This document shows positions 21,601 through 32,739 of a stretch of DNA of 64,000 bases, in pieces (the first letter of the stretch is position 1; every line of letters begins with the position of its first letter). The stretch lies in assembly GCA_963971535.1 (NCBI GenBank), contig OZ020587.1:155145668-155209667 (forward strand), in the 5' to 3' direction. Source of the DNA: Notolepis coatsorum (Eukaryota; Chordata; Actinopteri; Aulopiformes; Paralepididae). The position numbers and the translations under genes were made by a program. The notes under the pieces were generated by a model that had not been told where the DNA came from, did no database searches, and worked only from the letters and a program-made list of their open reading frames with translations.

Positions 21601-24600
21601 AACGGTTATGTAGTAGGGTTCTCCAGGTGTGTAGAGAACAGAGGGAGGTAAAGGTTATGTAGTAGGGGTATCCAGGTGTGTAGAGAACAGAGGGGGGTAA
21701 AGGTTATGTAGTAGGGTTCTCCAGGTGTGTAGAGAACAGAGGGAGGTAAAGGTTATGTAGTAGGGTTGTCCAGGTGTATAGAAAACAGAGCGAGGTAAAG
21801 GTTATGTAGTAGGGTTCTCCAGGTGTGTAGAGAACAGAGGGAGGTAAAGGTTATGTAGTAGGGTTATCCAGGTGTGTAGAGAACAGAGGGAGGTAAAGGT
21901 TATGTAGTAGGGTTCTCCAGGTGTGTAGAGAACAGAGGGAGGTAAAGGTTATGTAGTAGGGTTCTCCAGGTGTGTAGAGAACAGAGGGAGGTAACGGTTA
22001 TGTAGTAGGGTTCTCCAGGTGTGTAGAGAACAGAGGGAGGTAAAGGTTATGTAGTAGGGGTATCCAGGTGTGTAGAGAACAGAGGGGGGTAAAGGTTATG
22101 TAGTAGGGTTCTCCAGGTGTGTAGAGAACAGAGGGAGGTAAAGGTTATGTAGTAGGGTTGTCCAGGTGTATAGAAAACAGAGCGAGGTAAAGGTTATGTA
22201 GTAGGGTTCTCCAGGTGTGTAGAGAACAGAGGGAGGTAAAGGTTATGTAGTAGAGTTCTCCAGGTGTGTAGAGAACAGAGGGAGGTAAAGGTTATGTAGT
22301 AGCATTCTCCAGGGAACAGAGGGGGGTAAAGGTTATGTAGTAGGGTTCTCCAGGGAACAGAGGGAGGTAAAGGTTATGTAGTAGGGTTCTCCAGGTGTAA
22401 GAGAACAGAGGGAGGTAAAGGTTATGTAGTAGGGTTCTCCAGGTGTAGAGAACAGAGGGAGGTAAAGGTTATGTAGTAGGGTTCTCCAGGTGTGTAGAGA
22501 ACAGAGGGAGGTAAAGGTTATGTAGTAGGGTTCTCCAGGTGTAGAGAACAGAGGGAGGTAAAGGTTATGTAGTAGGGTTCTCCAGGTGTAGAGAACGGAG
22601 GGAGGTAAAGGTTATGTAGTAGGGTTCTCCAGGGAACAGAGGGAGGTAAAGGTTATGTAGTAGGGTTCTCCAGGTGTGTAGAGAACAGAGGGAGGTAAAG
22701 GTTATGTAGTAGGGTTCTCCAGGTGTGTAGAGAACAGAGGGAGGTAAAGGTTATGTAGTAGGGTTCTCCAGGTGTATAGAAAACAGAGCGAGGTAAAGGT
22801 TATGTAGTAGGGTTCTCCAGGTGTGTAGAGAACAGAGGGAGGTAAAGGTTATGTAGTAGAGTTCTCCAGGTGTGTAGAGAACAGAGGGAGGTAAAGGTTA
22901 TGTAGTAGAGTTCTCCAGGTGTAGAGAACAGAGGGAGGTAAAGGTTATGTAGTAGGGTTCTCCAGGTGTAGAAGAGAACAGAGGTAGGTAAAGGTTATGT
23001 AGTAGGTTTCTCCAGGTGTAGAGAACAGAGGGAGGTAAAGGTTATGTAGTAGGGTTCTCCAGGTGTAGTGAACAGAGGGAGGTAAAGGTTATGTAGTAGG
23101 GTTCTCCAGGTGTGTAGAGAACAGAGGGAGGTAAAGGTTATGTAGTAGGGTTCTCCAGGTGTGTAGAGAACAGAGGGAGGTAAAGGTTATGTAGTAGGGT
23201 TCTCCAGGTGTGTAGAGAACAGAGGGAGGTAAAGGTTATGTAGTAGGGTTCTCCAGGTGTAGAGAACAGAGGGAGGTAAAGGTTATGTAGTAGGGTTCTC
23301 CAGGTGTGAAGAGAACAGAGGGAGGTAAAGGTTATGTAGTAGGGTTCTCCAGGTGTGTAGAGAACAGAGGGAGGTAAAGGTTATGTAGTAGGGTTCTCCA
23401 GGTGTGTAGAGAACAGAGGGGGGTAAAGGTTATGTAGTAGGGTTCTCCAGGTGTGTAGAGAACAGAGGGAGGTAAAAGTTATGTAGTAGGGTTCTCCAGG
23501 TGTAGTGAACAGAGGGAGGTAAAGGTTATGTAGTAGGATTCTCCAGGTGTAGAGAACAGATGGAGGTAAATGTTATGTAGTTGGGTTCTCCAGGTGCGTA
23601 GAGAACAGAGCGAGGTAAAGGTTATGTAGTAGGGTTCTCCAGGTGTGTAGAGAACAGAGGGGGGTAAAGGTTATGTAGTAGGGTTCTCCAGGTGTGTAGA
23701 GAACAGAGGGAGGTAAAGGTTATGTAGTAGGGTTCCCCAGGTGTGTAGAGAACAAATGGAGGTAAAGGTTATGTAGTAGGGTTCTCCAGGTATGTAGAGA
23801 ACAGAGGGAGGTAAAGGTTATGTAGTAGGGTTCTCCAGGTGTGTAGAGAACAGGGGGAGGTAAAGGTTATGTAGTAGGGTTCTCCAGGTGTGTAGAGAAC
23901 AGGGGGAGGTAAAGGTTATGTAGTAGGGTTCTCCAGGTGTGTAGAGAACAAATGGGGGGTAAAGGTTATGTAGTAGGGTTCTCCAGGTGTGAAGAGAACA
24001 GAGGGAGGTAAAGGTTATGTAGTAGGGTTCTCCAGGTGTGTAGAGAACAGAGGGGGGTAAAGGTTATGTAGTAGGGTTCTCCAGGTGTATAGAACAAAGG
24101 GAGGTAAAGGTTATGTAGTAGGGTTCTCCAGGTGTGTAGAGAACAGAGGGAGGTAAAGGTTATGTAGTAGGGTTCTCCAGGTGTAAGAGAACAGAGGGAG
24201 GTAAAGGTTGTGTAGTAGGGTTATCCAGGTGTGTAGAGAACAGAGGGAGGTAAAGGTTATGTAGTAGGGTTCTCCAGGTGTGTAGAGAACAGAGGGGGGT
24301 AAAGGTTATGTAGTAGGGTTCTCCAGGTGTGTAGAAAACAGAGGGAGGTAAAGGTTATGTAGTAGGGTTCTCCAGGTGTAAGAGAACAGAGGGAAGTAAA
24401 GGTTGTGTAGTAGGGTTCTCCAGGTGTGTAGAGAACAGAGGGAGGTAAAGGTTATGTAGTAGGGTTCTCCAGGTGTGTAGAGAACAGATGGAGGTAAAGG
24501 TTATGTAGTAGGGTTCTCCAGGTGTGTAGAGAACAGGGGGAGGTAAAGGTTATGTAGTAGGGTTCTCCAGGTGTAGTGAACAAAGGGAGGTAAAGGTTAT

Positions 24601-24795
24601 GTAGTAGGGTTCTCCAGGTGTAGAGAACAGAGGGAGGTAAAGGTTATGTAGTAGGGTTCTCCAGGTGTGTAGAGAACAGAGGGAGGTAAAGGTTATGTAG
24701 TAGGGTTCTCCAGGGAACAGAGGGAGGTAAAGGTTATGTAGTAGGGTTCTCCAGGGAACAGAGGGGGGTAAAGGTTATGTAGTATAGGGTTCTGC
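15646..24795. repeat. 49-bp minisatellite array, about 9.15 kb
   Basis: Near-continuous array of a unit of about 49 bp (GTAGTAGGGTTCTCCAGGTG + TGTAGAGAACAGAGGGAGG + TAAAGGTTAT). Length divided by unit gives about 185-190 copies. Length variants are common: GTGTAAGAG, GTGTAGAG, GTGTATAAAA, GTACTGTAGAG, and a short form without the GTGTGTAGA segment. Rare variants recur at wide intervals (AAAGCTTATG near 16928, 18457 and 20470; GTAACGGTT near 19297, 21599 and 21991), showing higher-order duplication. No open frame of note crosses it because the unit carries TAG and TAA. Confidence 0.97.
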
Positions 24796-26313
24796 AGCCA
24801 CACAGTCCCACCTTCACAAAGATTTACTACACGTGAAGCTTTTGCTGACAGGGGTGTTCCTCAACGGTGTGCAGATCGCAGATATATGGTAAAACATAAT
24901 TTGGAGGTTTAAAATGGATATAAAACTTGTATTAATTATTTAATTGTCCCCTAAGTGCTTCCTTTTAGGCCCCACAGGGATGTCACCCCCCCCCCCCCCC
25001 CCCCCTATTTCAGGGGACGGTGACATCATTCATTTGTCATTGCCAAAACTATAATCAAGAGCAGGATTATTAGACGGTTGTATGTTAAATCAGGGCAAAA
25101 GCATGACTGTTTTATGAGGGAACATTAAACATTAATTTTCAATCCGACTCTTCAATTTTATTTTATTTCCGTCACATGATTGTCAGTGAATCGATTATTT
25201 TGCAAGTGGGGTTTTTGCATTTTGATTACCGCGGCGGCGCGGGCGGGCTATAATTGGGCGGTAATCGTTGGTCCCCGTCAGGAGTTACCAAACCGCCCCC
25301 GCGGGTGACCCTGGATAAAGTGGGGAATGTTCCGGTCGCCCCGACAACAGTGAGAAACGTAGGAGATTGTGCGTCGCATTAATGTTGATGATTATTTCTC
25401 AGTGGGATGGGAAATTAAGCTGCTGTTGTGAGTTCATTATTGGATGGCAATTGCTCAAAAGAACAGATAATTTATGTTTTATTGTCGTTTGATTAGGAAT
25501 TTTTCAAGCAGGACCATTATTTTCATACCCCAGCTGCTGTGTACGTTGTGTGAAAGCCAGTCCTACACTGATTTGAGACAAGATAAGATAAAATAAGATA
25601 AAATATTCCTCAATTGATCCCCTTGGGGGAAATGTGGGCGTCAAAGCAGCATGGGGAGGGGGGGGGGGTACAGGTATGGGCAGGGTAATAGTAGAAATAC
25701 ATAAATATAGGCAATAAAGTGAGATCTGAATATAAAAAAACATGAGAACGAATAAACAGTGTAAACAATATAATTAACTCTGAATACTGAATATAAAAAA
25801 ATATGAACAAAATAAACAGTGTAAACAAAATGAGCAAAATAATCTGGGGCTTCTCAGTTCTGGTATATAAACACGAGTCAATTAGACGCGGCGAATGTCA
25901 TACAAACCGGACAAAGTGCACGCGGAAAAAGCACACAGAGAGAAGAAAAAAGAAATGCCCATAGCAGGCAGTAATGCACGGGGCTCGCTCGTGATATATC
26001 GCTGTGTCAGAGGAGCGGCTGCGTCCAAACAGGGAGTGTGATCAACAACCAAACCAACATGTTGTCCGGAGGTCGGGGCGACGAGACGTACACAGAGCAT
26101 CAATCACGGCACATCTGTGAGAGGCTGATACTGTTGGCACTCACTCAACGCCTCTTCACTCTCTCACAGCCCTGCCCTGCTCACCACGCAGCCCCTGTGA
26201 GCCCTGCCTCACCCCCCCACCTCTCCATGTCACATGTTGTGGCCTTTCAATTAAGACATCGTTTACCAAATCCCACAGTGCCGGCCGGACGGACGCTCCA
26301 GGAGGCTGTGTTA
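24796..26313. other. Mostly unique sequence without a recognisable gene
   Basis: Holds a 20-base C run at 24986-25005, a GC-rich patch near 25228-25310 (CGCGGCGGCGCGGGCGGG), ATTA-rich sequence at 25370-25500 and a retroposon tail at 25570-25640. The frames at 25504-26103 are short and lack family resemblance. Confidence 0.5.
25570..25640 (-). repeat. Retroposon 3' tail, minus orientation
   Basis: AGATAAGATAAAATAAGAT repeats followed by CAATTGATCCCCTTGGGGG, the inverse of the tail type at 13351-13398. The body may extend to about 25830. Confidence 0.55.
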
Positions 26314-26502
<189 letters not shown>

Positions 26503-26712
26503 TAATTGCATTTATATAGCGCTTTTCTGTTTTTCTATAGACACTCAAAGCGCTTTTTACAATGTAGGGTGGGAATTGCCTCCTTCACCACCACTGGTAG
26601 CAGCACCCAACCTTGCACTACGCAGGCTCAATGGCTGCCATACACATCACACTACACAATGGCTGAACGGCTCTGGAGACAGGGATTGATATCAGCCAAT
26701 TAAGGCGAAGGG

Positions 26713-28513
26713 ATGATTAGTTGGCCTACCAAAATGAGAGTTTACCCAAATCAAAAACCCTGGGTAGACAAATCCGTCCGTGAAGCTCTGAGAGAGCGCA
26801 CCAAAGCATACAACGACGGCCTAGTGGCAGGCAACATGAATGACCACAAGGTGGCGCGATACAACGTAAGGAGGACAGTGTCAGAGGCCAAACGGCGCTA
26901 CAGGGATAAAATTGAACTCCAGTTTGAACAAGCTGACTCTAGAGATATGTGGCAGGGGCTCAAAACGATGACAGACTACAAAGGCGCCTCCCTCAAACTG
27001 AACAGTGACATCTCCTTAGCAAATGACCTCAATACCTTCTATGCGAGGTTTGATGCTGGTAACAACAACACCAGCTCACAAGCCACGGCAATGGGGGGGG
27101 GGGGGGGTCGGCTGCTGATGGAGGCGCAGTGTTCAGGGTAACAGAGCATGAGGTGAGGCGGACCTTTAAAAAAGTTAATATCAGGAAGGCAGCAGGTCCG
27201 GACGGCATCCCCGGCCGCGTCCTAAAAGTCTGTGCCGACCAACTGGCTCCAGTATTCACTGACATATTTAACCTGTCCTTAGAACAGGCTGTCATCCCCA
27301 CCTGCCTGAAGAAGTCCACTATTATCCCTGTACCCAAAAAATCCAAGCCTGCTTGCCTCAACGACTACCGCCCTGTAGCTCTCACCTCCATAGCCATGAA
27401 GTGCTTTGAGAAGCTAGTAAAGGGCTACATCTGCTCCTCCCTCCCCATCAACATGGACCCCCTGCAATTTGCATACCGCCCCAACAGGTCCACGGAGGAC
27501 GCCATAGCCCATGTGCTGCACACAGCAGCATCACACCTGGACAAGAGGCAGAGGAACTATGTGAGAATGCTATTCATCGACTACAGCTCGGCATTCAATA
27601 CCATAGTCCCCTCCATACTCATAGCCAAGCTCAGGGACCTGGGCTTGAACTATGACCTCTGCCAGTGGGTCTTGGACTTCCTGACTGGCAGACCCCAGGT
27701 GGTGAGAGCAGGCAACTGCACCTCCTCATCCATCACCCTCAACATAGGGGCCCCCCAGGGCTGTGTTCTGAGTCCCCTCCTCTACTCCCTGTACACACAC
27801 GACTGTGTGGCTCAGCGGAGTAGCAATACAATCATCAAATTTGCTGACGACACAGTGGTGGTGGGCCTGATCTCTGCCAACGACGAGAGGGCCTACCTGG
27901 AAGAGGTCAAGGTCCTGGCGGGATGGTGCCAGGAAAACAGCCTCTCCCTGAACGTCAGCAAAACAAAGGAGATGATTGTGGACTTCAGGAGGTCAAGGAC
28001 TACAGCCCCCTCAGCATCGACGGGGCACCGGTTGAGAGAGTCAACAGCTTTAAGTACCTCGGAGCCTACATATCCGAGGACTTGACATGGACCACACACA
28101 TTGACAGTGTTGTGAAGAAGGCACGACAACGCCTCTACTTCCTCAGGCGCCTAAGGAAGTTCCAAGTCAGTCAGAAGATCCTTAAGAACTTCTCATGTAC
28201 AATAGAGAGCATCTTGACCGGCAACATCACCTCCTGGTTTGGGAATAGCACTGCACAAGACCGAAGCAGACTACAAAGGGTGACACGTTCAGCCGAACGC
28301 ACAATTGGAGGGGGGCTCCCCACCCTCCAGAACATTTACAACAAGCGTTGCAAGGGCAAGGCTAAGAGAATCATTAAAGACTCCAGTCACCCGAACAACT
28401 GCCTCTTTGAACTGCTGCGGTCAGGCAAGCGATACCGGAGTCTCAAGGCGAGCACAGAAAGACTCAGAAGAAGCTTCTATCCCCAGGCCATCAGGCTGCT
28501 AAACGAACAATGA
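26713..28513 (+). pseudogene. Rex1-like LINE reverse transcriptase, frame-broken
   Basis: RT blocks in order: [47 protein letters not shown] (catalytic Asp region), [14 protein letters not shown] and [11 protein letters not shown] (catalytic FADD), then a conserved C-terminal part to the natural stop at 28513. Two lesions break it. One is in a G-homopolymer near 27090-27106, between frames 26713-27141 and 27129-28085. The other is near 27990, where 7 nt present in copy B (around 43278) are missing. One codon is also missing near 28192. The endonuclease is absent. Confidence 0.85.
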
Positions 28514-28998
28514 ACACTACACAACAACAACCACCAAACGCACATAGCACACACATCCACACGCACACACTCACTTTAAACAAACACACTGTAGCACCCA
28601 CTCCACACACTTTATAGCACACACCCACTTTAAACAAACACACTGTAGCACCCACTCCCCACACTTTATATTTATTGATGAAGGATTGCACTACAACCCG
28701 TACACCTTACTGTAAATTGTACCTAAATTGTACCTCATCCCATTTCTGCTTTGCACTATATAGTACTGTACATTAGTACACTGCATAGTATTGTATATTA
28801 TATGGTAACTCAGAACATTGTACATATGTCTATACCGAACACTGTGACCTCATTTTCTTCTTCTAAATTACATGCTATACTATGTTATTTGATACTATCT
28901 TGTCTAGCACAGTCTCTGGAACGTAACAGTAAGAAGCATTTTGTATGAAAGTATTCTGTACTTCTGTATGACAACTATTAAAGAAACTTGAAACTTGA
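26716..28998 (+). mobile_element. Rex1/Babar-like LINE, copy A (5'-truncated)
   Basis: ORF2 reverse transcriptase followed by a 3' UTR of about 490 bp (28514-28998) ending in TTAAAGAAACTTGAAACTTG, a short repeat tail. The UTR contains a near-duplicate CACTTTAAACAAACACACTG unit. A second copy with the same 3' end lies at 42801-44308. The family name is tentative, within the jockey/CR1/L2/Rex1 group. Confidence 0.8.
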
Positions 28999-29260
28999 AT
29001 GATGTCAGAGACCTGATTGGGAATTTGGCCAGGAACGTCGGGGAGCCCTCTACTCTTTGCGATAGGCGCCCTGGGTTCTTTAATGACCGAATTTAGTCAG
29101 GACCTCGGTTTAGCGTCTCATCCGAATGACGGCACTCATTATACCGTTTGGTCTTAGTTTAGTTTAGTCTAGTTTGATTGATGTTATGTAACCTAATGGT
29201 ATACCGGGTTTAGTTGGTATTGATTCAAAAACGAAACATTAAAGATGTAACCGCACCGTT

Positions 29261-29405
29261 AATTGACCATATTCACACGGTTGCCATTTTGCTCTTATGT
29301 CATTGCTCAGGTTGGGCATTTCTTTCCACCCTGTTCTCCGGCTTGGAAATCCCAACGTGAGCATGACATAAGAGCAAAATGGCCGCCGTGTGAATATGGT
29401 CAATT
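29261..29405. mobile_element. MITE with 43-bp terminal inverted repeats
   Basis: Left arm 29261-29303 (AATTGACCATATTCACACGG...) and right arm 29363-29405 (...CCGTGTGAATATGGTCAATT) are inverted copies with two mismatches around a 59-bp loop. AATT at both ends could be TSD or part of the TIR. There is no coding capacity. Confidence 0.75.
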
Positions 29406-30044
29406 GTAGTTCACCAAATGAGAATGAAAATTCTAGGCTATTTTTTTTTTTAAATAGCACCTATTTTGGGAGCGGGGGTAAAAATGCAATAGCAAGAATA
29501 ATAGGCTGTATTTCAGTCAGTAAACGTCTGTCCTTCAAAGACAAAAGTGTTTTTATGTAGCGCACACAGCAGGTGATAAAGCATTTACAATGAATGATTT
29601 ACAATTAATGTACAGTTTAATGATGGAGCAGGAAATGCCTTCTGTTTGTGCATACTACATCTGCAATTGCTTCAATAAAATATTGTTTTTAAAAAGAAAT
29701 GATGGAGCAAAAGGTAACTTAAAGGTTAAAGGTTAAGAGTAAAAGTTGACCATTGAAGTGTAGTGTCTTTTGACCCGTGTTGTCTGGGAGCACAAACCAA
29801 TGTTTAATTCAAGAGCAATAACAGATTAATAATAGCTACAATAATGAACAAATATTAGATTGAAAAGAAAATAACAATAAAGCAAAAAGCGTCGATTGGG
29901 TCAAATTGAACCTAGTTTACTTCCAGGTTGAATGAAATATAAAAATCAACAACTCGCCACGTCAAGCAATCGCGTGGCCTACTAGCGACAGGACTAAAGG
30001 AACCAGCTGTGTGTCGTCATGGCGACCGTTAGATTCGTAGATTC
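29406..30044. other. Unannotated AT-rich sequence
   Basis: No frame, RNA or repeat family recognised between the MITE and the LINE tail. Confidence 0.5.
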
Positions 30045-30850
30045 ATAGATGTCATAAATGTCCTGATGAAGTGAAAATGGGGGACCCTGATGTAAACAAG
30101 ACGAAAGTCTTTCTCTGGTCTGCATCCCCTTAACAATTGTGTGTATTGTGCCGTACTGTATTGTACCAGGGGTGTAAAAAGTACACAGAAATTATACTTA
30201 AGTGAAAGTATGCGTACCGTCTCAAAATCAAACACACTTGAGTAAAACTCAAAACGTTTCTATTTTTAAATGTACTAAATGTACTAAATGTACTAAAAAG
30301 TTAAAGTAAACAAAGAAATTATTCCGGGGCAATGAAATGTTCCGTTTCGTCCTCTTCATCACTCGTACTATCGTTTGTGGCCATCTTCTGTAGCTTGTCA
30401 CTCTGACTGTCTATTCTTCTGATAGCAGGTGTTTAATTAAAGATCCCCGCTTTCTAGTCTCGCACAAGGACCAATCAGCATGGGTATGGGCGGGTTCATT
30501 TCCCATTGATGAGGATTTGCTTGGCTCTTTTTAAATAAAGTGCGGCCGCAGGATTAATAACGTTAACGTTAGTTCGGCCAGAGAAACAAATATTAAAATG
30601 GTTGGACCTGCGAGATTTGTACTTTGTAGGTCTGCATTTTAAATGTAAGGAGTAAAAAGTATGTTTTTTTTCCTCTGAAATGTAATTGAGTAAAAGTACA
30701 AGTATACAAACCTAATAATACTCGAGTAAAGTACAAATCCCCAAAAACAGTACTTAAGTATTGTAACGAAGTACAATTACTCAAGTACTTTACACCCTTG
30801 TATTGTACCCATTCTGCAATCTGTTAATTAAAGTTTTCAATCAATCAATC
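30045..30850 (+). repeat. LINE 3' tail ((TCAA)n-ended family) split by a Tol2-like element
   Basis: GAAAATGGGGGACCCTGATG, then GAAAGTCTTTCTCTGGTCTG and CAATCTGTTAATTAAAG ending in (TCAA)n. It is the inverse of the tails at 46478, 46881, 47122 and 57465. The Tol2-like element occupies 30167-30800. Confidence 0.75.
30167..30800. mobile_element. Non-autonomous Tol2-like hAT element (634 bp)
   Basis: Starts CAGGGGTGTAAAAAGTAC and ends CAAGTACTTTACACCCTTG. Both ends carry repeated AGTAC/ACTTAAGTA/ACTCAAGTA subterminal motifs, as in Tol2-type hAT elements (family knowledge). The 8-bp TSD TATTGTAC is at 30159-30166 and 30801-30808. No transposase is encoded. Confidence 0.88.
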
Positions 30851-31340
30851 AAAACCGCAGGGTACTCCGAACGAAAGGCAGATTCTGGAATGTCCCGCTG
30901 GCTGCTGTTACAACACGGCCACGTTGTGTGTACCCCCGTGTCCGTGTGTACCATAGTGTACCCCCCCCCCCGCGCCCGCTTGGCTCCCGCTCTTGTTTGT
31001 TCCGAGCGCAGAGCGTGACTCCTGGACGAGGGCCCTTCCATACATCTGCTCTCCTCCAACAACACAGACCCACGCGGGCGTCGTTTTAAGTGGTGCCACA
31101 GAGAGAGAGAGAGCCTTGGGTCTTTCCCCCAGGCACAATACGAGAGAGTCACCCACTGCTTTTTTGGCTAATTTAGTCGACTCTACCACCCGTGCCTGCC
31201 TCAGATGTCCTGAAATGAGCTGGAAATAACAGCTTCTGTTGATGTTGGTGGCACGCGAGAGCAGAGGAATTATTAGGTCACGTCCACGAGTATTTCCACA
31301 CAAAATAAATGACCAGTGTTGAGCATGGGATATTCCAACC
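30851..31340. other. Unannotated sequence before BEL element 2
   Basis: Contains a C run near 30961-30972 and a short GA repeat near 31100. Overlapping frames up to 131 aa on the minus strand have no family resemblance. Ends with TSD CAACC at 31336-31340. Confidence 0.5.
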
Positions 31341-32639
31341 TGTAACTGAGGGGTTACAAAACCCTGACTGTATTAAAGATTGTGATAGATTAAACCACTA
31401 CTACATATTATTATTATTACTTGCCAGACAGTACAGTTAAATATGGCAGACACTCAGAATAGACGGCACAGTGACAAGGAGATATCATTTACAGTATTTA
31501 TTATTATGCAGCCAATACAAATGGGAATGACTTGGTCGCTCTTTTATGGCGAATGATATTAGAAAGTCAGCAAGTAGCAAAGTCAGTGGGAATGAATAAT
31601 TCCTAGGCTAGGTATACTAGACCAAACGCCGCCTGGCGTGGGATGGCAATATAGGGGGGCAAACGAGGGTACCGCTGGAGACAGGTGATATCCTCCCAGA
31701 GTTGTAAGCTCCAGAGGAAGGAAGAAGGTACGGATACTCAGGCTGTTCACTTGAAGAAAAGGGGTTCTCATACGGATCCGGTCTTTATAATCCAAGTGCT
31801 CAGTAGCAAGGTAATAGCTGTAATCCAATGCTCGATAGCAATGATGATAGCCAGCCAGCTTCGTCCTCGAATCTAGCCCGAGGTAAGATCTTCAAGGTAG
31901 TTAAATCCAAACGACAGTGGGTATTAACAATGCTCTTCTCCACGGTACTACGTTCCACAATCACTATAATCCAACCAATAATGGTTCTACAATATCGCCG
32001 CGGTAGGTTCCACTGTGCACATGTCCAATAGTTCTGCTACTAGGCCCTCCTCGTGTGCTGGCACTAATTACTTTAAGTCCACACACACTTGCTAAGGTTC
32101 ACGCTAGTTACTAAACGAACAAACTGCTTGTTAATGCTACACACCGAACGAACTGTTGTAATACGATTCACACTAAATGACGACTCTTTACTTCACATTA
32201 AGTTAGGTCGAACTTGACTCTGCTATACGCTAGGTGCAGCTACTGCTGTTGCATTACTCCGGACGAACTTCACGTTACTGCATTAGATCGAACCGGTACG
32301 AACTTCTTACTTCACACACGAACGCCGAACTGCTACTGTTCGCGCCTTCCACGATATATATACTTAGAGGGCTTTCTAGTGCCCAGCCGCAGCTCTTGTC
32401 TGGAATCAATGCGCTGGCACCAGGCATGTCCCAACTTGTCCAGACTCGCCTTTGAACCTGTCTCAGGGGCGCGGTTCTTGGCGCCGCCAACGTCAAGGGC
32501 ATTATCCAATGAGGAAAGCGAATAATGCTATGATTCAAACGGAGGCTTAAAGGGATATAGCTTATATATATAAATAATATACAAGTTATATAAAACAATA
32601 AAACGTAGATTCTCAATGTTAATCTGGTCCTTCAGAACA
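31341..32639 (-). repeat. 3' LTR of BEL element 2
   Basis: 1299-bp LTR beginning TGTAACTGAGGGGTTACAAA and ending TTCAGAACA on the plus strand. The first 13 bases are shared with the LTR of element 1, but the bodies differ. Directly followed by the purine-tract complement at 32640. Confidence 0.95.
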
Positions 32640-32739
32640 GCCGCCTCCTAATTAGTCCGCACCTAATTAGTAAAGGGAGCACAGATTAATATTAGGGTCC
32701 AGTCAACTTCTCCATACTTGTTGTGAGGAGTAGGGCAAT

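Larger units (their letters stand above)
26503..29130. repeat. Fish dispersed repeat split by a Rex1-like LINE
   Basis: The left part (26503-26715) has the TTTATATAGCGCTTTTCTG start, CACTCAAAGCGCTTTTTAC, then AGCCAATTAAGGCGAAGGG. The right part (about 28999-29130) continues TTGGGAATTTGGCCAGGA, then GGACCTCGGTTTAGCGTCTC ATCCGAATGACGGC. Together they resemble one common fish repeat of about 350 bp (recalled pattern), interrupted by the LINE at about 26716-28998. The exact insertion point and TSD were not resolved. Confidence 0.6.

Noticed and set aside
15646-24795. CRISPR array
   Set aside because: The regular 49-bp units are contiguous with no unique spacers, and the genome is clearly eukaryotic.
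15646-24795. Interstitial telomere sequence because of repeated TAGGGTT
   Set aside because: The motif occurs once per 49-bp unit and not as consecutive TTAGGG repeats.
30841-31303. Overlapping minus frames of 103, 74 and 131 aa
   Set aside because: Competing frames over GC-rich sequence with no motif, start context or conserved pattern.
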